Part shown: in pieces, positions 45,533 to 56,329 of the stretch
Layout of the letters: the number at the start of each line of letters is the position of its first letter
Position numbering within the stretch: the stretch's first letter is position 1
The notes under the pieces: model-generated
What the model was told of the DNA's origin: nothing
The model's input: only the letters and a program-made list of their open reading frames with translations
Databases searched by the model: none
DNA from: Pachypanchax playfairii
Taxonomy: Eukaryota > Chordata > Actinopteri > Cyprinodontiformes > Aplocheilidae
Reading direction: 5' to 3'
Length of the DNA stretch: 64,000 bases
NCBI GenBank assembly: GCA_006937955.1
Contig: SSNP01000092.1
Span: 1,834,263 to 1,898,262, forward strand
Position numbers and translations under genes: made by a program

Positions 45533-45538
45533 AATAAA
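45533..45538 (+). promoter_or_regulatory. candidate distal poly(A) signal AATAAA
   Basis: AATAAA in TATTCAATAAAGAAATGG, followed within 30 bp by a GT-rich run (CATGTGTGTTTTACC), the usual downstream element. A second possible end of a long transcript on the + strand. Confidence 0.3.
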
Positions 45539-47019
45539 GAAATGGAATGGATGTTTAACTGCATGTGTGTTTTACCTTTGAGTCACGCTCACCTGCATCT
45601 CAAGCTCGTCTCTCTCACCTCCGTGTTGGGACTCTGTTCTAGAGGTAACAGGAAGTAGAAGATGGAGTGATGAGATGGAGAGAGGGATTTCCTTTGCTGC
45701 TCTGTTCTTCATCTCAAACTTCCAGAGCCAGAAGTATTTTCCAGCTCTGTGGACTTCCTGCTTAATGTTCTCCTGTCGTCCCACTTCATGTCTCTCTTAT
45801 TGATTGCTGTTTTTCTACCAAATGTCCCTCCTTCCTGTGTTGTGGTTTGCATTTTTCTTCTCTTTTTTTTTCTGCTGAAGGCTGAGGTGCATCATGTTTT
45901 ACTGAAAGTCACATCTGAGTCTTGTTTTGTTCAGCCAAACAATAAACACATGGGAACATTAACCTTCTGCCTTGAAACAAACTCGCTGCATTGTTTTAAA
46001 CCAGATTCACACAGCTGTGAGCTGCTGGGAGTCGTGTTGGGTGAGGTGAGAGGACAGGATGCCAAGGACCCTTAAACTACCTTTGGACCGTCCCATCCTG
46101 CCGTTAATGGGGTGCCAGAAACGTTCAACCCCAACAAAGTCACGCTTCACCGCTTACCAAAACCACCAAGCTCTGGCTCCACTGACTCAACAGATTTCTT
46201 GACCTCCACAGGGTGGGATCGAATGTTCAGGAGAATATTTGCCACCTGGGATCTCCCCGAGGCAGCTGGCTGGAGGCGGTCGTTCCTGTCGGTCTGGTAG
46301 ACGAGGGTATGAGCACACCTGCACCTTTTCAACTGACGGGACTTTTATTCTAAGCGACAGATTTCCCCCACCCCACCTCCTCTCAGAAGGACTGGAACGG
46401 TGAGGCCACGACCCCCGGGCCTGAAATTTAAACTCCTTGTAAAAAGAGTTGAATAGGGGAGAGAAAACACCCATTCAGACACTTTCTGACTGTTTACTCT
46501 ATATCAGGTCAGCTGAGATGAAGGAAAACAACATTCTCTTTGCTTCTCTGTCCCACACTGTCAGTTTACTCTAACATGTCCCACACCGACAACGCTTTCA
46601 TCTTCCTGTAGCAAAAAAAACAGAAAAGAAGGATTTTATCATCCTGCTCAATAAATCCTAATATTTATATTGTCTGCAAAAAGTTAATGAGCTTTAAAAA
46701 AATAAAAGTTGTAATGAGATTATAATAACGTGAAGTTTGAGTCTCATATACAAGCTGTGGGCTGAACTCATACCTGGACACGTCAGAACCAGATTATTTT
46801 ATATCGAGGCATTATAATGAGGTCAATAAATCCTTTTCTAGAGACTCAATGTGTCATTTAACAAAACGGAACAGAAGATGTGGAGCAGACGGAGCATAAA
46901 CCATCACACCAGCTGTCAGCACGGTGGTGGAGGGTTGATGATATGGGCTCATTCTGCAGACACACAACCAGAAAGGACTCAAATTCTCCAGGATAAAGAT
47001 GGTTTATAATCTGTTAATC

Positions 47020-47174
47020 CAGGGGCGTCCAACTCCAGACCTCAAGGGCCACTATCCTGCATGTTTTAGATGTTTTCCTGCTTCAACACACACCTGATGC
47101 AGGTGTGTTGAAGCAGGAAAACATCTAAAACATGCAGGATAGTGGCCCTCGAGGCCTGACTTTGGGCACTCCTG
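47020..47174. mobile_element. fold-back hAT-type MITE (155 bp)
   Basis: Almost the whole element is one hairpin. CCTGCATGTTTTAGATGTTT, CCTGCTTCAACACAC on the left is repeated as its exact complement on the right, with a tiny central turn. The ends are CAGGGGCGTCC and, reverse complemented, CAGGAGTGCCC. Flanks TGTTAATC and TGTTAAAT are similar 8-mers. A related, less symmetrical element lies at about 57436-57590. Confidence 0.85.
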
Positions 47175-47182
47175 TGTTAAAT

Positions 47183-49384
47183 TATAAGATGGATTTTATT
47201 AATTAGCTTGTTAATTAATTACCTCCTTTTATGATCAAATAAAAGCCGAAGTTTTTATATGATAAAACTAATTATCACTCATTCTAACGGTTTTCAGATT
47301 GAACCTGAAAATAAATCTAATAAAACTAGTTTGATACAGAAAATAGAATTTAACTCATTTTGGCTTTATAAGGTCCTAAAATCATTTCTTTTATTTTTCT
47401 TGTAAATTCAATCAAACATTCATTATCCAGATTCCCAGAGGGAGATCTACGTTCTCCCTGTTTATAATCTATTCTGAACTTTTCCTGTTATTTCCTAATT
47501 TATAATTACGTTGGTTTTAGTTTCAGCTGTCCGTTTGAGATAAGAGAGAGAGTGATGCTCTGTTTATTCTACTCACCCTCCAGCCTCATAACGAGCTGAT
47601 GCTTTGTGTTTGTTTGGAAGAACAAACCTGGAGGACGCCTGCAAGAATGCACATTTAAAATAATTTGATGAAGCTTGAATTGCTGCAGATTTATCAGCTC
47701 TGTTGTCTCGTTGAACTCAAGTAAAAACACGCTGCAGACTTCAAGTCACGGTGTGAATTTGTTCCACAGATGAGGTGGGGGGGGGCTTTGGCAGCGTCCT
47801 GGATGAGGGGAGTTTCCTCTTCAAATGTAAAAACAAATTTGGATCCTGGAAAAAAACCAAAAAAAGAGTCACCTTTAGGGTGGAAAAAGACAGGGAGGAA
47901 GGACACGCAGTGACCTAGAAGAAACTAGAGAAAACATGAGGGAAATAAAGAAAAGCCTTTTAACCTTCCCTCACGTCGCATCTGGAGGAGCGCAGCTCTC
48001 CCATCATGACCTCAACTTAAACAGACTCAGCAGCTCCAGAGGCCTTGCTCTGCACCCCGTATCCACGGTAACCACCATGCACATCCCACAGAGTCAAACT
48101 GCACCATATTATATTCACACACAAAAAATTAGCTGTAAAAAACCCGAACGAAAACGGATCCGATTTCCATGTTAAAATATATTATCCTCATAAATTCGGT
48201 TTTATATTCTAACAAGGAAATGAAACATTTTTCTCCAGCTGTCATGGAGCTGCTGCTTGCCAGACAGGTGGCCTGTTTTAATTGCAGTGGGTGTACAAAC
48301 AGTGTTACTCTGTAAATCCCTTTCACAGTGCTGAACGAGTTCATCAGCATCGCTCACTGTGATGGATGACGCAGACAAACTTCTCACCAGCTCTCACACT
48401 TGTGTTTGTATTACCTTCTGTTGAAACGCTGCCATCTGCTCACTGAAAGCATTTTTATTACTCTGAAAGCTTCATATCCTCTTCTAACAGGAGAATTAGT
48501 ATTATTAAGCAGCAGGATCAGTTAGACGTGTGACAACATTCAGCTTTCTAAAAGCTGTTTGCTTCTTGTTATCTGAGTGTTCCTGCATGTCAGGCATCTC
48601 AGCTCCGAGTATTGTTGTCTTCTACTATTAATAGTTCTGTGGCAGAGAACAGGGATCCTCCCTGCATTTATCTGGGCCTCGGCACTGAGAACTGGCCCAC
48701 AGAAGAAAGCCAATCAGCTGTTTACTCAGCGGGTTTCAGTATTTGCTGTGCAGGGAGTGACTCAGCTTGAAGGCCCATGTGGTCCCTTCATGGTGGGTGG
48801 AGCATCAGACCTGCAAGGTGTCTGCTTTGTGTTGGAGTGGTCAGGAGATTGTGAGAACAGACGTGCTGTGCACATCCTTCTGGGCAGGTGTCTCCGTCAG
48901 AACCCAGAACTGGATCCAGCACACAGTAACACAAGGGTTTCAGGTGTAGAGATGCCTGAAGTGGATCCTGATATTAATCCTGGTTCTTTGAAGTTCTGCT
49001 TGTTCTCTTTGGGTTTTACTGGATGATCAGAACTTCTCCCACAACCCAGATCAGACCGGATGTGAGCATGTTTTGTTACAACCTTTCCAAGGCACAGTGT
49101 GGGTCCAGTTGGGTTAAACAAGACCCACAGAACCAGAACCTGGATCACTACTGTAGCTGGATTTGGGCCCCTGCGCCTGTCAGGCAGCCCCTCAGGAGCC
49201 CAAAGTGTCTCAGAGGAAAACCATCGAATGTAAAAGGTTTAAAATAATGAGCGTGTTCGGTTCGTGCGTGAAGCTCAGCTGTTCCGTCCGGAGCCGGAAA
49301 CACTGAAGGACACGTCTGTCTCTTGTCACAATCTTTCACTGAGACACTTGTAAAGAAAATCTCCGTGACTGTCCTGTGTGACAG
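47183..49384. other. intergenic sequence, no gene recognised
   Basis: Mixed AT-rich sequence. The longest open frame (48577-49026, + strand, 149 codons) uses a non-ATG start, lacks recognisable domains and I do not accept it as a gene. A G-run lies at 47776-47784. Confidence 0.4.
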
Positions 49385-49425
<41 letters not shown>

Positions 49426-49520
49426 NNNNNNNNNNNNNNNNNNNNNNNNNNNNNNNNNNNNNNNNNNNNNNNNNNNNNNNNNNNNNNNNNNNNNNNNCCC
49501 CCCCCCCCCCCCCCCCCCCC
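49385..49520. repeat. poly(C) tract interrupted by an assembly gap
   Basis: 41 consecutive C (49385-49425), then 72 N (49426-49497), then 23 consecutive C (49498-49520). The assembly broke inside one homopolymer whose true length is unknown. The complementary G strand could form stacked quadruplexes. Confidence 0.95.
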
Positions 49521-50165
49521 TCCTGCTCGCAGCAGGAACAAAAAGACATCTGAGACATGTGGACGGGGAGGAAAATTGAGAGCACTTTGTGAGGCCGCCA
49601 CCGCGCTCCGGTTTCATAAGGTCTCTGTCAGGCGAAGCGGCTCGGCGCGCAGTTTTTACGCATCCAGTCCAGAGACGTTCAGGACGCGGCTCGGGGTCTC
49701 TGCGGGACTCTGCTGAGGCGGACAGGTCAACGGCGCTCTGGGGTCCACTATCCAAAATATAACATGTCTGTAACATGTATGAAGGTGTAAGAGGAGACTG
49801 GAGGTCCTGGAGAATCATCGGTTTGACTTTAAAGCCACCTGACGCGTAAGGGGGACAACAACCAGACCGTCCTGCGGTTCTGACCCAACTCTGAACCCGC
49901 AGTCTCCCCCCGGACTTTAAGATCTGGATCGGTTTCACTTCTGTTTTGGTGTTTTAGGTCAGTGAAAATATGGCGAGTCGTTTTCGCGTGTTGTTATTTA
50001 CACATTAAGCTCGCGAGCTGTTTGGAGACAAGACCGAACAGGTTTCTGGAGTTCAGAAGATCCGAGTCGCGCCTGAAAAACTGGCTCCAGTTCATCAAAC
50101 CAGGGTTAGACGTGAGTCACAAGAACGGCACAAGTAGATTGAGGGTAAACATTTTTAACTTCATC

Positions 50166-50166
<1 letters not shown>

Positions 50167-50210
<44 letters not shown>
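50167..50210 (+). repeat. (TC)n microsatellite
   Basis: 22 perfect TC dinucleotides within the CpG-rich region. This polypurine/polypyrimidine tract could adopt a triplex. Confidence 0.95.
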
Positions 50211-50214
<4 letters not shown>

Positions 50215-50684
50215 GGATTGTTTATGTCATCCCAAACAAACATCGAAGATTGAAGTTTCTGTCCTGGAGAACTCCACCGCCTGCACATGTCCAGCTCAGT
50301 AAATAACTTTAAACATCCAGGATGGTTCATATCTGTTTATCTTCATATTTTATTAAATATCTCTGAAATACTTTTGAAAGCGTTTTTAATCTGAAGAAAA
50401 ACCTCCTCAAACTGCTCATTTCTCCTCTGGTCTTATCTCTCCCAGGAGATTTAACACGGAATGTTTGAGTTAGAAGAAGAACCGTAAACATCCCGGTTCA
50501 CTTTCCCTTTTCTCGGTCCGGGTGCTGGAAGCGAGCAGAAGGCGTTCTGGACGCGCACAGAGGAGCAGGAGGAGGCGCTTCTCCAAGCTGCACCGCTTTC
50601 AGATGGATTCTTCACGCGTGTCTCAGCGTCAGAGGACACAACCCGATCTGGACACTCGTGAACCGTGACAACACGCTGAGAAAC

Positions 50685-50811
50685 ATGAGGGACAGCAGCG
50701 GACGGATGGACACAGATATGAGCGGCAGAGGAGGCTGTTCCCACCGGGAGCTGAGTGTTCCCGGGACCGCGGGTGTTCCCGGGACCGCGGGTGAGGTTCC
50801 CTCCAGATCCG
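50685..50811 (+). CDS. speculative first coding exon, product unknown
   Basis: An ATG in a fair context (AAACATGAGG) opens 42 codons: MRDSSGRMDTDMSGRGG, CSHRELSVPGTAGVPG, TAGEVPSRSG, reaching a consensus donor (CCG|GTAAAG at 50812). An alternative donor (CGG|GTGAGG) lies at 50791. A 15-bp tandem duplication (GTTCCCGGGACCGCG) encodes VPGTA twice. I recognise no family, and no matching downstream exon was found before 64000. The call rests only on the CpG-rich setting and the splice donor, and may be wrong. Confidence 0.15.
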
Positions 50812-51569
50812 GTAAAGTTTTGTGTTTGATGGATTGTGTGTTCCGGTTGCTGTGAAGGAGCTTCAGTCTTTGTGTTGTTTGCTTTGAAAACACATCTTTT
50901 GACTCGAACGTCTCTCTGAGACCTGAAGCTCCTGCACGCACCTGCCGGTCTGAGACCAGGTCTACGGACTCTGTCAGAGCTGGACCCGTCCAACTCATGT
51001 TGGATGACTCCTAGTCTGAAATGGGTGCGCGAGGGGGGTTCTGATCTGTGAAACAATCTAAATGTGTGTGTATTCAGGCTGAGGAGGGGGCTGTGGGGGT
51101 CACCTGGGACCGAGTCCTGGTATCAGACTCCAGGTCCAGGATGGTTCTGTACCTTCCTGGTATCATCTCTAGAACTTTCTGCTCTGCTCAACAATAAAAA
51201 CACATTAAATGAGCGAGTCACGTGCGTGTAGATACTGTTCATACTTCTTCAGTGACTCAGTTACCTGCTCGCTCACCTACAGACTCAGACCTTCATCTGA
51301 AGCTTCGTTTGAATCACCTGGCGGGTTCCACGTGTCCATCAGGTGAACACCAGCTGGTTGTTCTGGTGCTGAACACAGAGGAAGGGTCTTTTCACGGGGC
51401 ATCTCACGCCGCCGTGTCATACCGCCACAGTTTTCACTTCCCCCAGTCAAAGGTCAGGAGGTCAGCAGCCCCGCCAGGAGTCCTTCACCAGAACCCTGCT
51501 GATGTGGTCTGGTTTGTTTTAACTGGCACCTGGTTTTATAAGAGTTAACACACCATTAACTGCTTCATG

Positions 51570-51970
51570 CTCGGGTTCTGGTCTGAGACGGTTCCAGGTT
51601 CTGGTCTGAGAGAGTTCCAGGTTCTGGTCTGAGACGGTTCCAGGTTCTGGTCTGAGACGGTTCCAGGTTCTGGTCTGAGAGAGTTCCAGGTTCTGGTCTG
51701 AGACGGTTCCAGGTTCTGGTCTGAGACGGTTCCAGGTTCTGGTTTGGGACGGTTCCAGGTTCTGGTCTGAGACGGTTCCAGGTTCTGGTCTGAGAGGGTT
51801 CCAGGTTCTGGTCTGAGACGGTTCCAGGTTCTGGTCTGAGAGTTCCAGGTTCTGGTCTGAGACGGTTCCAGGTTCTGTTCTGAGAGTTCCAGGTTCTGGT
51901 CTGAGAGAGTTCCAGGTTCTGGTCTGAGAGAGTTCCAGGTTCTGGTCTGAGAGAGTTCCAGGTTCTGGTC
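51570..51970 (+). repeat. minisatellite, 20-23-bp units (GGTTCTGGTCTGAGA...)
   Basis: About 18 units built on GGTTCTGGTCTGAGACGGTTCCA, with the variable tail ACGGTTCCA, GAGTTCCA, GGGTTCCA or shorter AGTTCCA. Variant tails are mixed along the array. Minus-strand open frames across it (TRTWNSLRPEPG-like) are artefacts of the periodicity. Confidence 0.95.
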
Positions 51971-52037
51971 AGGTGTTGGCAGCATGGTGGTGCAGTGGTT
52001 AGTTACAATTGTTTGAATCTTCTTCTTGTGAGTTAGC

Positions 52038-52350
52038 ATGTTCTCTCAGCGTGGGTTCTCTCAACGTGGGTTCTCTCAACGTGGGTTCTCTCAACTTGGG
52101 TTCTCTCAGCGTGGGTTCTCTCAACGTGGGTTCTCTCAGCGTGGGTTCTCTCAACGTGGGTTCTCTCAGCGTGGGTTCTCTCAACTTGGGTTCTCTCAGC
52201 GTGGGTTCTCTCAGCGTGGGTTCTCTCAACGTGGGTTCTCTCAACTTGGGTTCTCTCAGCGTGGGTTCTCTCAACGTGGGTTCTCTCAGCGTGGGTTCTC
52301 TCAGCGTGGGTTCTCTCAACTTGGGTTCTCTCAGCATGGGTTCTCTCATG
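52038..52350 (+). repeat. minisatellite, 15-bp unit GTGGGTTCTCTCARC
   Basis: About 20 tandem copies of GTGGGTTCTCTCAGC / GTGGGTTCTCTCAAC, with a third variant TTGGGTTCTCTCAGC. A period of 15 keeps every frame open, so it appears as repeated pentapeptides on both strands. No gene is implied. Confidence 0.95.
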
Positions 52351-53256
52351 GTTCTCCGGTGAACTGATGATTCCAGTCTAGTTGTGAGTATCTGGTTGTT
52401 TGTGTCGTATGTTGGACGTGTTTCAGTCGTTCGAGTCCCATCAGGTTGACGTAGAACACAGACAGGTAGAACCTTCACATTCAGAATGTGGAACACAGTA
52501 ATAATGTTTTAGTTTCTCCTGCTGTGTAGAATAAAAGACGGGTCATGTGACCGTTAAACCCACAGAGTAACTCACACCTGTTCTATTTTATTTATTATTT
52601 AAACATTCAGAGTTAAAAACCTGTTTCATGATAAATCAACAAGAGAAGAAAAGAATTCTCTTTATTATTATTAAATATATTTATAATACTCAAACAGAAC
52701 TTCCTGGAATTTTATTATAGTACAAATAAAAGTGATATAAACATTTAATAAACTTCTAGAATTGGTTTTCAAACATTTTTTACTCTCAGCTTCCATAATT
52801 AATTTTAATGAAACTCAGTCTGTTTAATTACATGAAAAAAAAACATTTAGACTTTATTATTTTGTTTTAAACTCATTTAACACACTCCGAATTTCACATT
52901 TTAAAGCTAACCAGTGTGAGAATAATGCTAAAGAATGATTAAAAATTCAAAATAAAATATAAATCTGTGCTAAACATTTTTAGAATTGAGAGAAAATTAA
53001 GAAACTTGATTGAAATTCTTCTTGAAAAGGTTTTTTATTCACAGAGAAAAACACCTGCTCAGAGTTTTACAACCACGTCCCGCGTTCCGCACATCGATTT
53101 CAAAAAGAATCCATCACATTTATCAAAGTGTTGCATCACAATCAGCTGATTACACACATCACACAGGTGTGCAAGCACATTAACCACTTACCTGTAAGCT
53201 TTATATTAAACATGTGAACAGACAAGTTCATGTGTTTTCAACCAAAACAGAGTTCC
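52351..53256. other. AT-rich intergenic sequence
   Basis: Very AT-rich from about 52580 to 53000. Nothing recognised. Confidence 0.4.
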
Positions 53257-53354
53257 AAGAAGAAGAAGAAGAAGAAGAAGAAGAAGGAGAAGAAGAAGAA
53301 GAAGAAGAAGAAGAAGAAGGAGAAGAAGAAGAAGAAGAAGAAGAAGAAGAAGAA
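53257..53354 (+). repeat. (GAA)n microsatellite with GGA interruptions
   Basis: About 32 trinucleotides of the AAG/AGA/GAA type, interrupted twice by GGAGAAG. A pure purine strand, prone to triplex formation. Confidence 0.95.
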
Positions 53355-55079
53355 TGCGTCTCACTTCTATTATTAAACATGTTTATTTTCATACTTTATT
53401 TAGGATCGTTGAACAGAGCGCAGCCGCCAAATGAAAACATTTTGTTCCTTCCACAGCAGAACACAACCGTTAAAGTTAGGCACCATTTTTAAAGAATAAT
53501 GGAAATCTGTCAGTAAAGATGGATGTGGGCTCCGTGCAGGGCGACTTGTCCAACATGACTCAAAGTCAGTGTGTAACGTTACGCTGGTTGTTTTGTCCCA
53601 CCGTTAATGGAGAGCATGCAGTGAGAGAGATTGATTATGCAACCTGAAGTGCTGCAGGGCAACTTCAATCTGGAAGTGCTTAGACTACGACGTGAACCGC
53701 CGTGATTCCTGCAGGGCAGATTGAAGGAGGCATGATCTGACAAAAAGGAATTTCAATTTGTTAGTTGTATTTCTTTAGACAAATGCTTCCCATGGCACTC
53801 CTGGTTTCTCCTGGTTCCTTTTGCTTTTCTAGTGGGGGACAGTGTCTCGTGTACGGACATGGGACAAATCATTTCTGTAATCTAGAGTTGTTGTGTTGAT
53901 GTTGAGCACTTCAAGTTCAAACCTCTTAAATTGTTAAGAACAAAGCAGCACTTCATATTTTTGGAGTTGCTGATGAAACAACTTTTGTCTTATCATAAAA
54001 TCTCCCTCTTTAAAACAACTTTTCTTTAAAATACAGAAGAATGTTAACTGGCCGAGTTCTGTTCTTGTGTTCTGAAAGTGCTTTTTGATACAACGAGCCG
54101 TATTCTTCTGAAATTAGCAGGTCATGTTCATTAATCATAGTGTTTGAGAGCTGCTTTGAACTATCAGGCTCAGGTCATTAAACCCAGTCTGTCTGGGGCA
54201 CGAGCGGGTGACACGGAAACCCTTTGGTGAGCTTCGGTTCAGCCAGACACGAGTCCCACTAATCATGACCTGCGTGTGTTTGAGAGTAAGTTACTAATAC
54301 TCATGTTCATGTAGAGAAATCAACATAAAACTGGAGCAAGGAAAGATTGTAACGAGAGAGAGTTTCACTGTGTGTTTTTATGTGTATTATAATGTGTATT
54401 TTCCATGAAATAGACTGTATGTTGTGTGTTTCGTGTCTGCTCCCCTTCATCCGTCTCTATTTGTCTCTGTAGTCCTTTTCACAGCCGTCCTCACAAACAC
54501 CAGAAAGTGAAATCCTACCCTCTGATCATTGTTCCAACATCGCTAAAATGTGTTCCCATTTAAGGTGAAGCTCACCCAACCGCTCTCTGTGTGGCTTCCT
54601 CTTAAAACCAACTTAATCATGCAGGAATTTGGGTTATTAGGGTCATGGACACTGTGAAACAGCCTGAGTGAGAAACAAAATGAAAGGGAGCGAGACAGTG
54701 AGGACACAGATGTGTCGCATCAGGAGGATTCATGTATCTCAGTCTTCATGGGAAAGTGGAGTTTGATGAGATGGATAATGATGTCCCGCTTAATTTACCT
54801 GAGTGGGTCACAAGACACTTCTAAGTCCGTGCACGGTGGGTTTCTGTCTGGTTAATTAATGCCAACAGCACGTCAGCTAAACTTTCCAGTCACTCTACTG
54901 GCTAAAATCCTAAAACATTTAGAATTATCTTGTGCTTTTATCTTGATTCTCTTCTAGTTTTGCTATCTTGTGAGTTGTAGAAGTATTTTTTAGTGTCATT
55001 ACTTCAACAGTTCACGTTACTGCACCAGTATAGAGACAGAATATTTTCAAGGACACGTTGCACACCAGAGATGACTGTC
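53355..55079. other. transposon-poor, sequence-complex non-coding stretch
   Basis: No inverted repeats, tandem repeats or open frames of note. Relatively balanced composition between about 53500 and 54900. It could contain conserved regulatory elements, but only cross-species alignment would show this. Confidence 0.35.
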
Positions 55080-55215
55080 GTCCTGCTAGCGTGCTCGTCT
55101 TTCAGGCAGAATGTCAAGGCTTCGTCCTGCAGCTATAGTGTCTTTGGGCAAGACATTGTACCACAACCACCTACTCACTGTATAGAAAGTGCTGTACATA
55201 CTGTATAGTGGAAAT
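55080..55215 (+). repeat. fragment of a fish interspersed repeat
   Basis: The segment with GTGTCTTTGGGCAAGACATT and CTCACTGTATAGAAAGTGCT matches a phrase common in fish SINE/LINE-derived repeats (TTTGGGCAAGACACTGAACC and AAGTGCTGTA). The assignment is from memory, and the limits are approximate. Confidence 0.4.
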
Positions 55216-56329
55216 ATGTTTAGTATATTCTTAAAAACCAGTCTTTGAGGATGTGTGTGTGTATAAATAGCTCGATGAGAAATACATTGTAAAAACATGT
55301 AAACGCTGGACTATTTAATTACTGTAATAACTATTTAAGAATCTGTGTTGCTGCAAAATGTGATTTTTATGTTTGTTAAACTGGATCTGGCATTTTGTGA
55401 TAATTTAACACACAACAGCATCAAATCGTGTGTTTTTAACAACTAGTTTTACTACAAGTAGAAGGGACGGGACCACAAACAGAAAAAGAGACAAATATGG
55501 TGATTTAGGGATCCACCCATCAATAAGCATGAGTGACAGAAACCAATATTATCAAACAATAAATTACTTTTATGATATAAACAACACACTTATAAAAATA
55601 ACTCACTAATAACTTAATAATAAATAAAACATCCATCTAGTTTATACCTTCCCATATTTATATTCATGAGAAACAGCTGTTGATATGAATCCCAGTCCCA
55701 AACCAGAGACTAAAACTCAGACTGTTGTAGTAAATATAAATATAAATGTAAAAAACATTTCAAACCCTTTAAACTTATAAACCTGTAATCATTAAATATC
55801 TGGGCTGCAACAGTCTGAACACAGTTATAAAACTTCAAATACTACATTTACATTCAGAGTAGTAGTAGTTGTGTTGTATAGACCAGATCATGCATGTATG
55901 GTAAATAGGAGCCTGGCCTTGTGCATGAAGTTCTTTATTCTGCTACATAGAGGAACGAAACCCGGGACACTGGCTTCCTCTCACAAACAACCAGCCCCAT
56001 GGCTGCCATGTAATTCTAAGCTGTTTAAGACTTTGGTATAAACTGAGCCAGCGGCAGGAGAGACCCCTTCCTCTTGTATCTCATGTGTGAGGGGGGGGTA
56101 TCAGTGCCCCACATTGTGGCTGTGGGTTCATCTGTGCCCCGTGTCTGGGGCCCTACCTCCCTCCTGAGGGAGCAAGAGGGGCTGGATGGGACCTATTCAA
56201 TGCCAGATATGTTAGATATTTGGTAAACTGACATCAGACCTGGCTTACAGGGTCATGATCATCGCCTTGGTCATCATGTCTGCTGTAGTTTCTATTCTAC
56301 TCACTTCAGTAAATATTTACTCTCATGGC
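55216..56329. other. intergenic sequence, possibly the 5' part of the DIRS relic at its end
   Basis: AT-rich up to about 55900, then more GC-rich with CCTCCCTCCTGAGGGAG near 56155. The latter part could be decayed DIRS sequence upstream of the reverse transcriptase, but I cannot read a frame. Confidence 0.35.

Larger units (their letters stand above)
43791..47019. other. non-coding sequence downstream of the array
   Basis: This could be distal 3' UTR of st3gal3 or intergenic sequence. Poly(A) signals occur at 44883 and 45533. The segment 46080-46470 is more CG-rich with a few inverted words, but I recognise no gene or repeat family. Short open frames have no domains. Confidence 0.4.
49521..51569 (+). 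other. CpG-rich region, candidate promoter of an unidentified gene
   Basis: CG dinucleotides are frequent between about 49560 and 51010 (for example GGCGAAGCGGCTCGGCGCGC at 49632), unlike the flanks. This is the composition of an unmethylated vertebrate promoter island. It includes a (TC)n run and a possible first coding exon at 50685. Downstream exons are not recognised, so the gene is unknown. From 51010 to 51569 I see only ordinary sequence. Confidence 0.4.

Noticed and set aside
48577..49026. 149-codon + strand open frame
   Set aside because: It relies on a non-ATG start, has no recognisable domain, and no splice or homology support.
49148..49938. Poly-Gly and poly-Pro open frames
   Set aside because: They are translations of the poly(C)/poly(G) tract and its N gap.
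51545..52496. Open frames of 109-165 codons with pentapeptide or WNSLRPEPG-like repeats
   Set aside because: They are produced by minisatellites whose period allows open frames on both strands. There is no independent coding evidence.
53214..53492. Glu-rich 92-codon frame
   Set aside because: Translation of the (GAA)n microsatellite. The flanking codons are not conserved in any way I can recognise.
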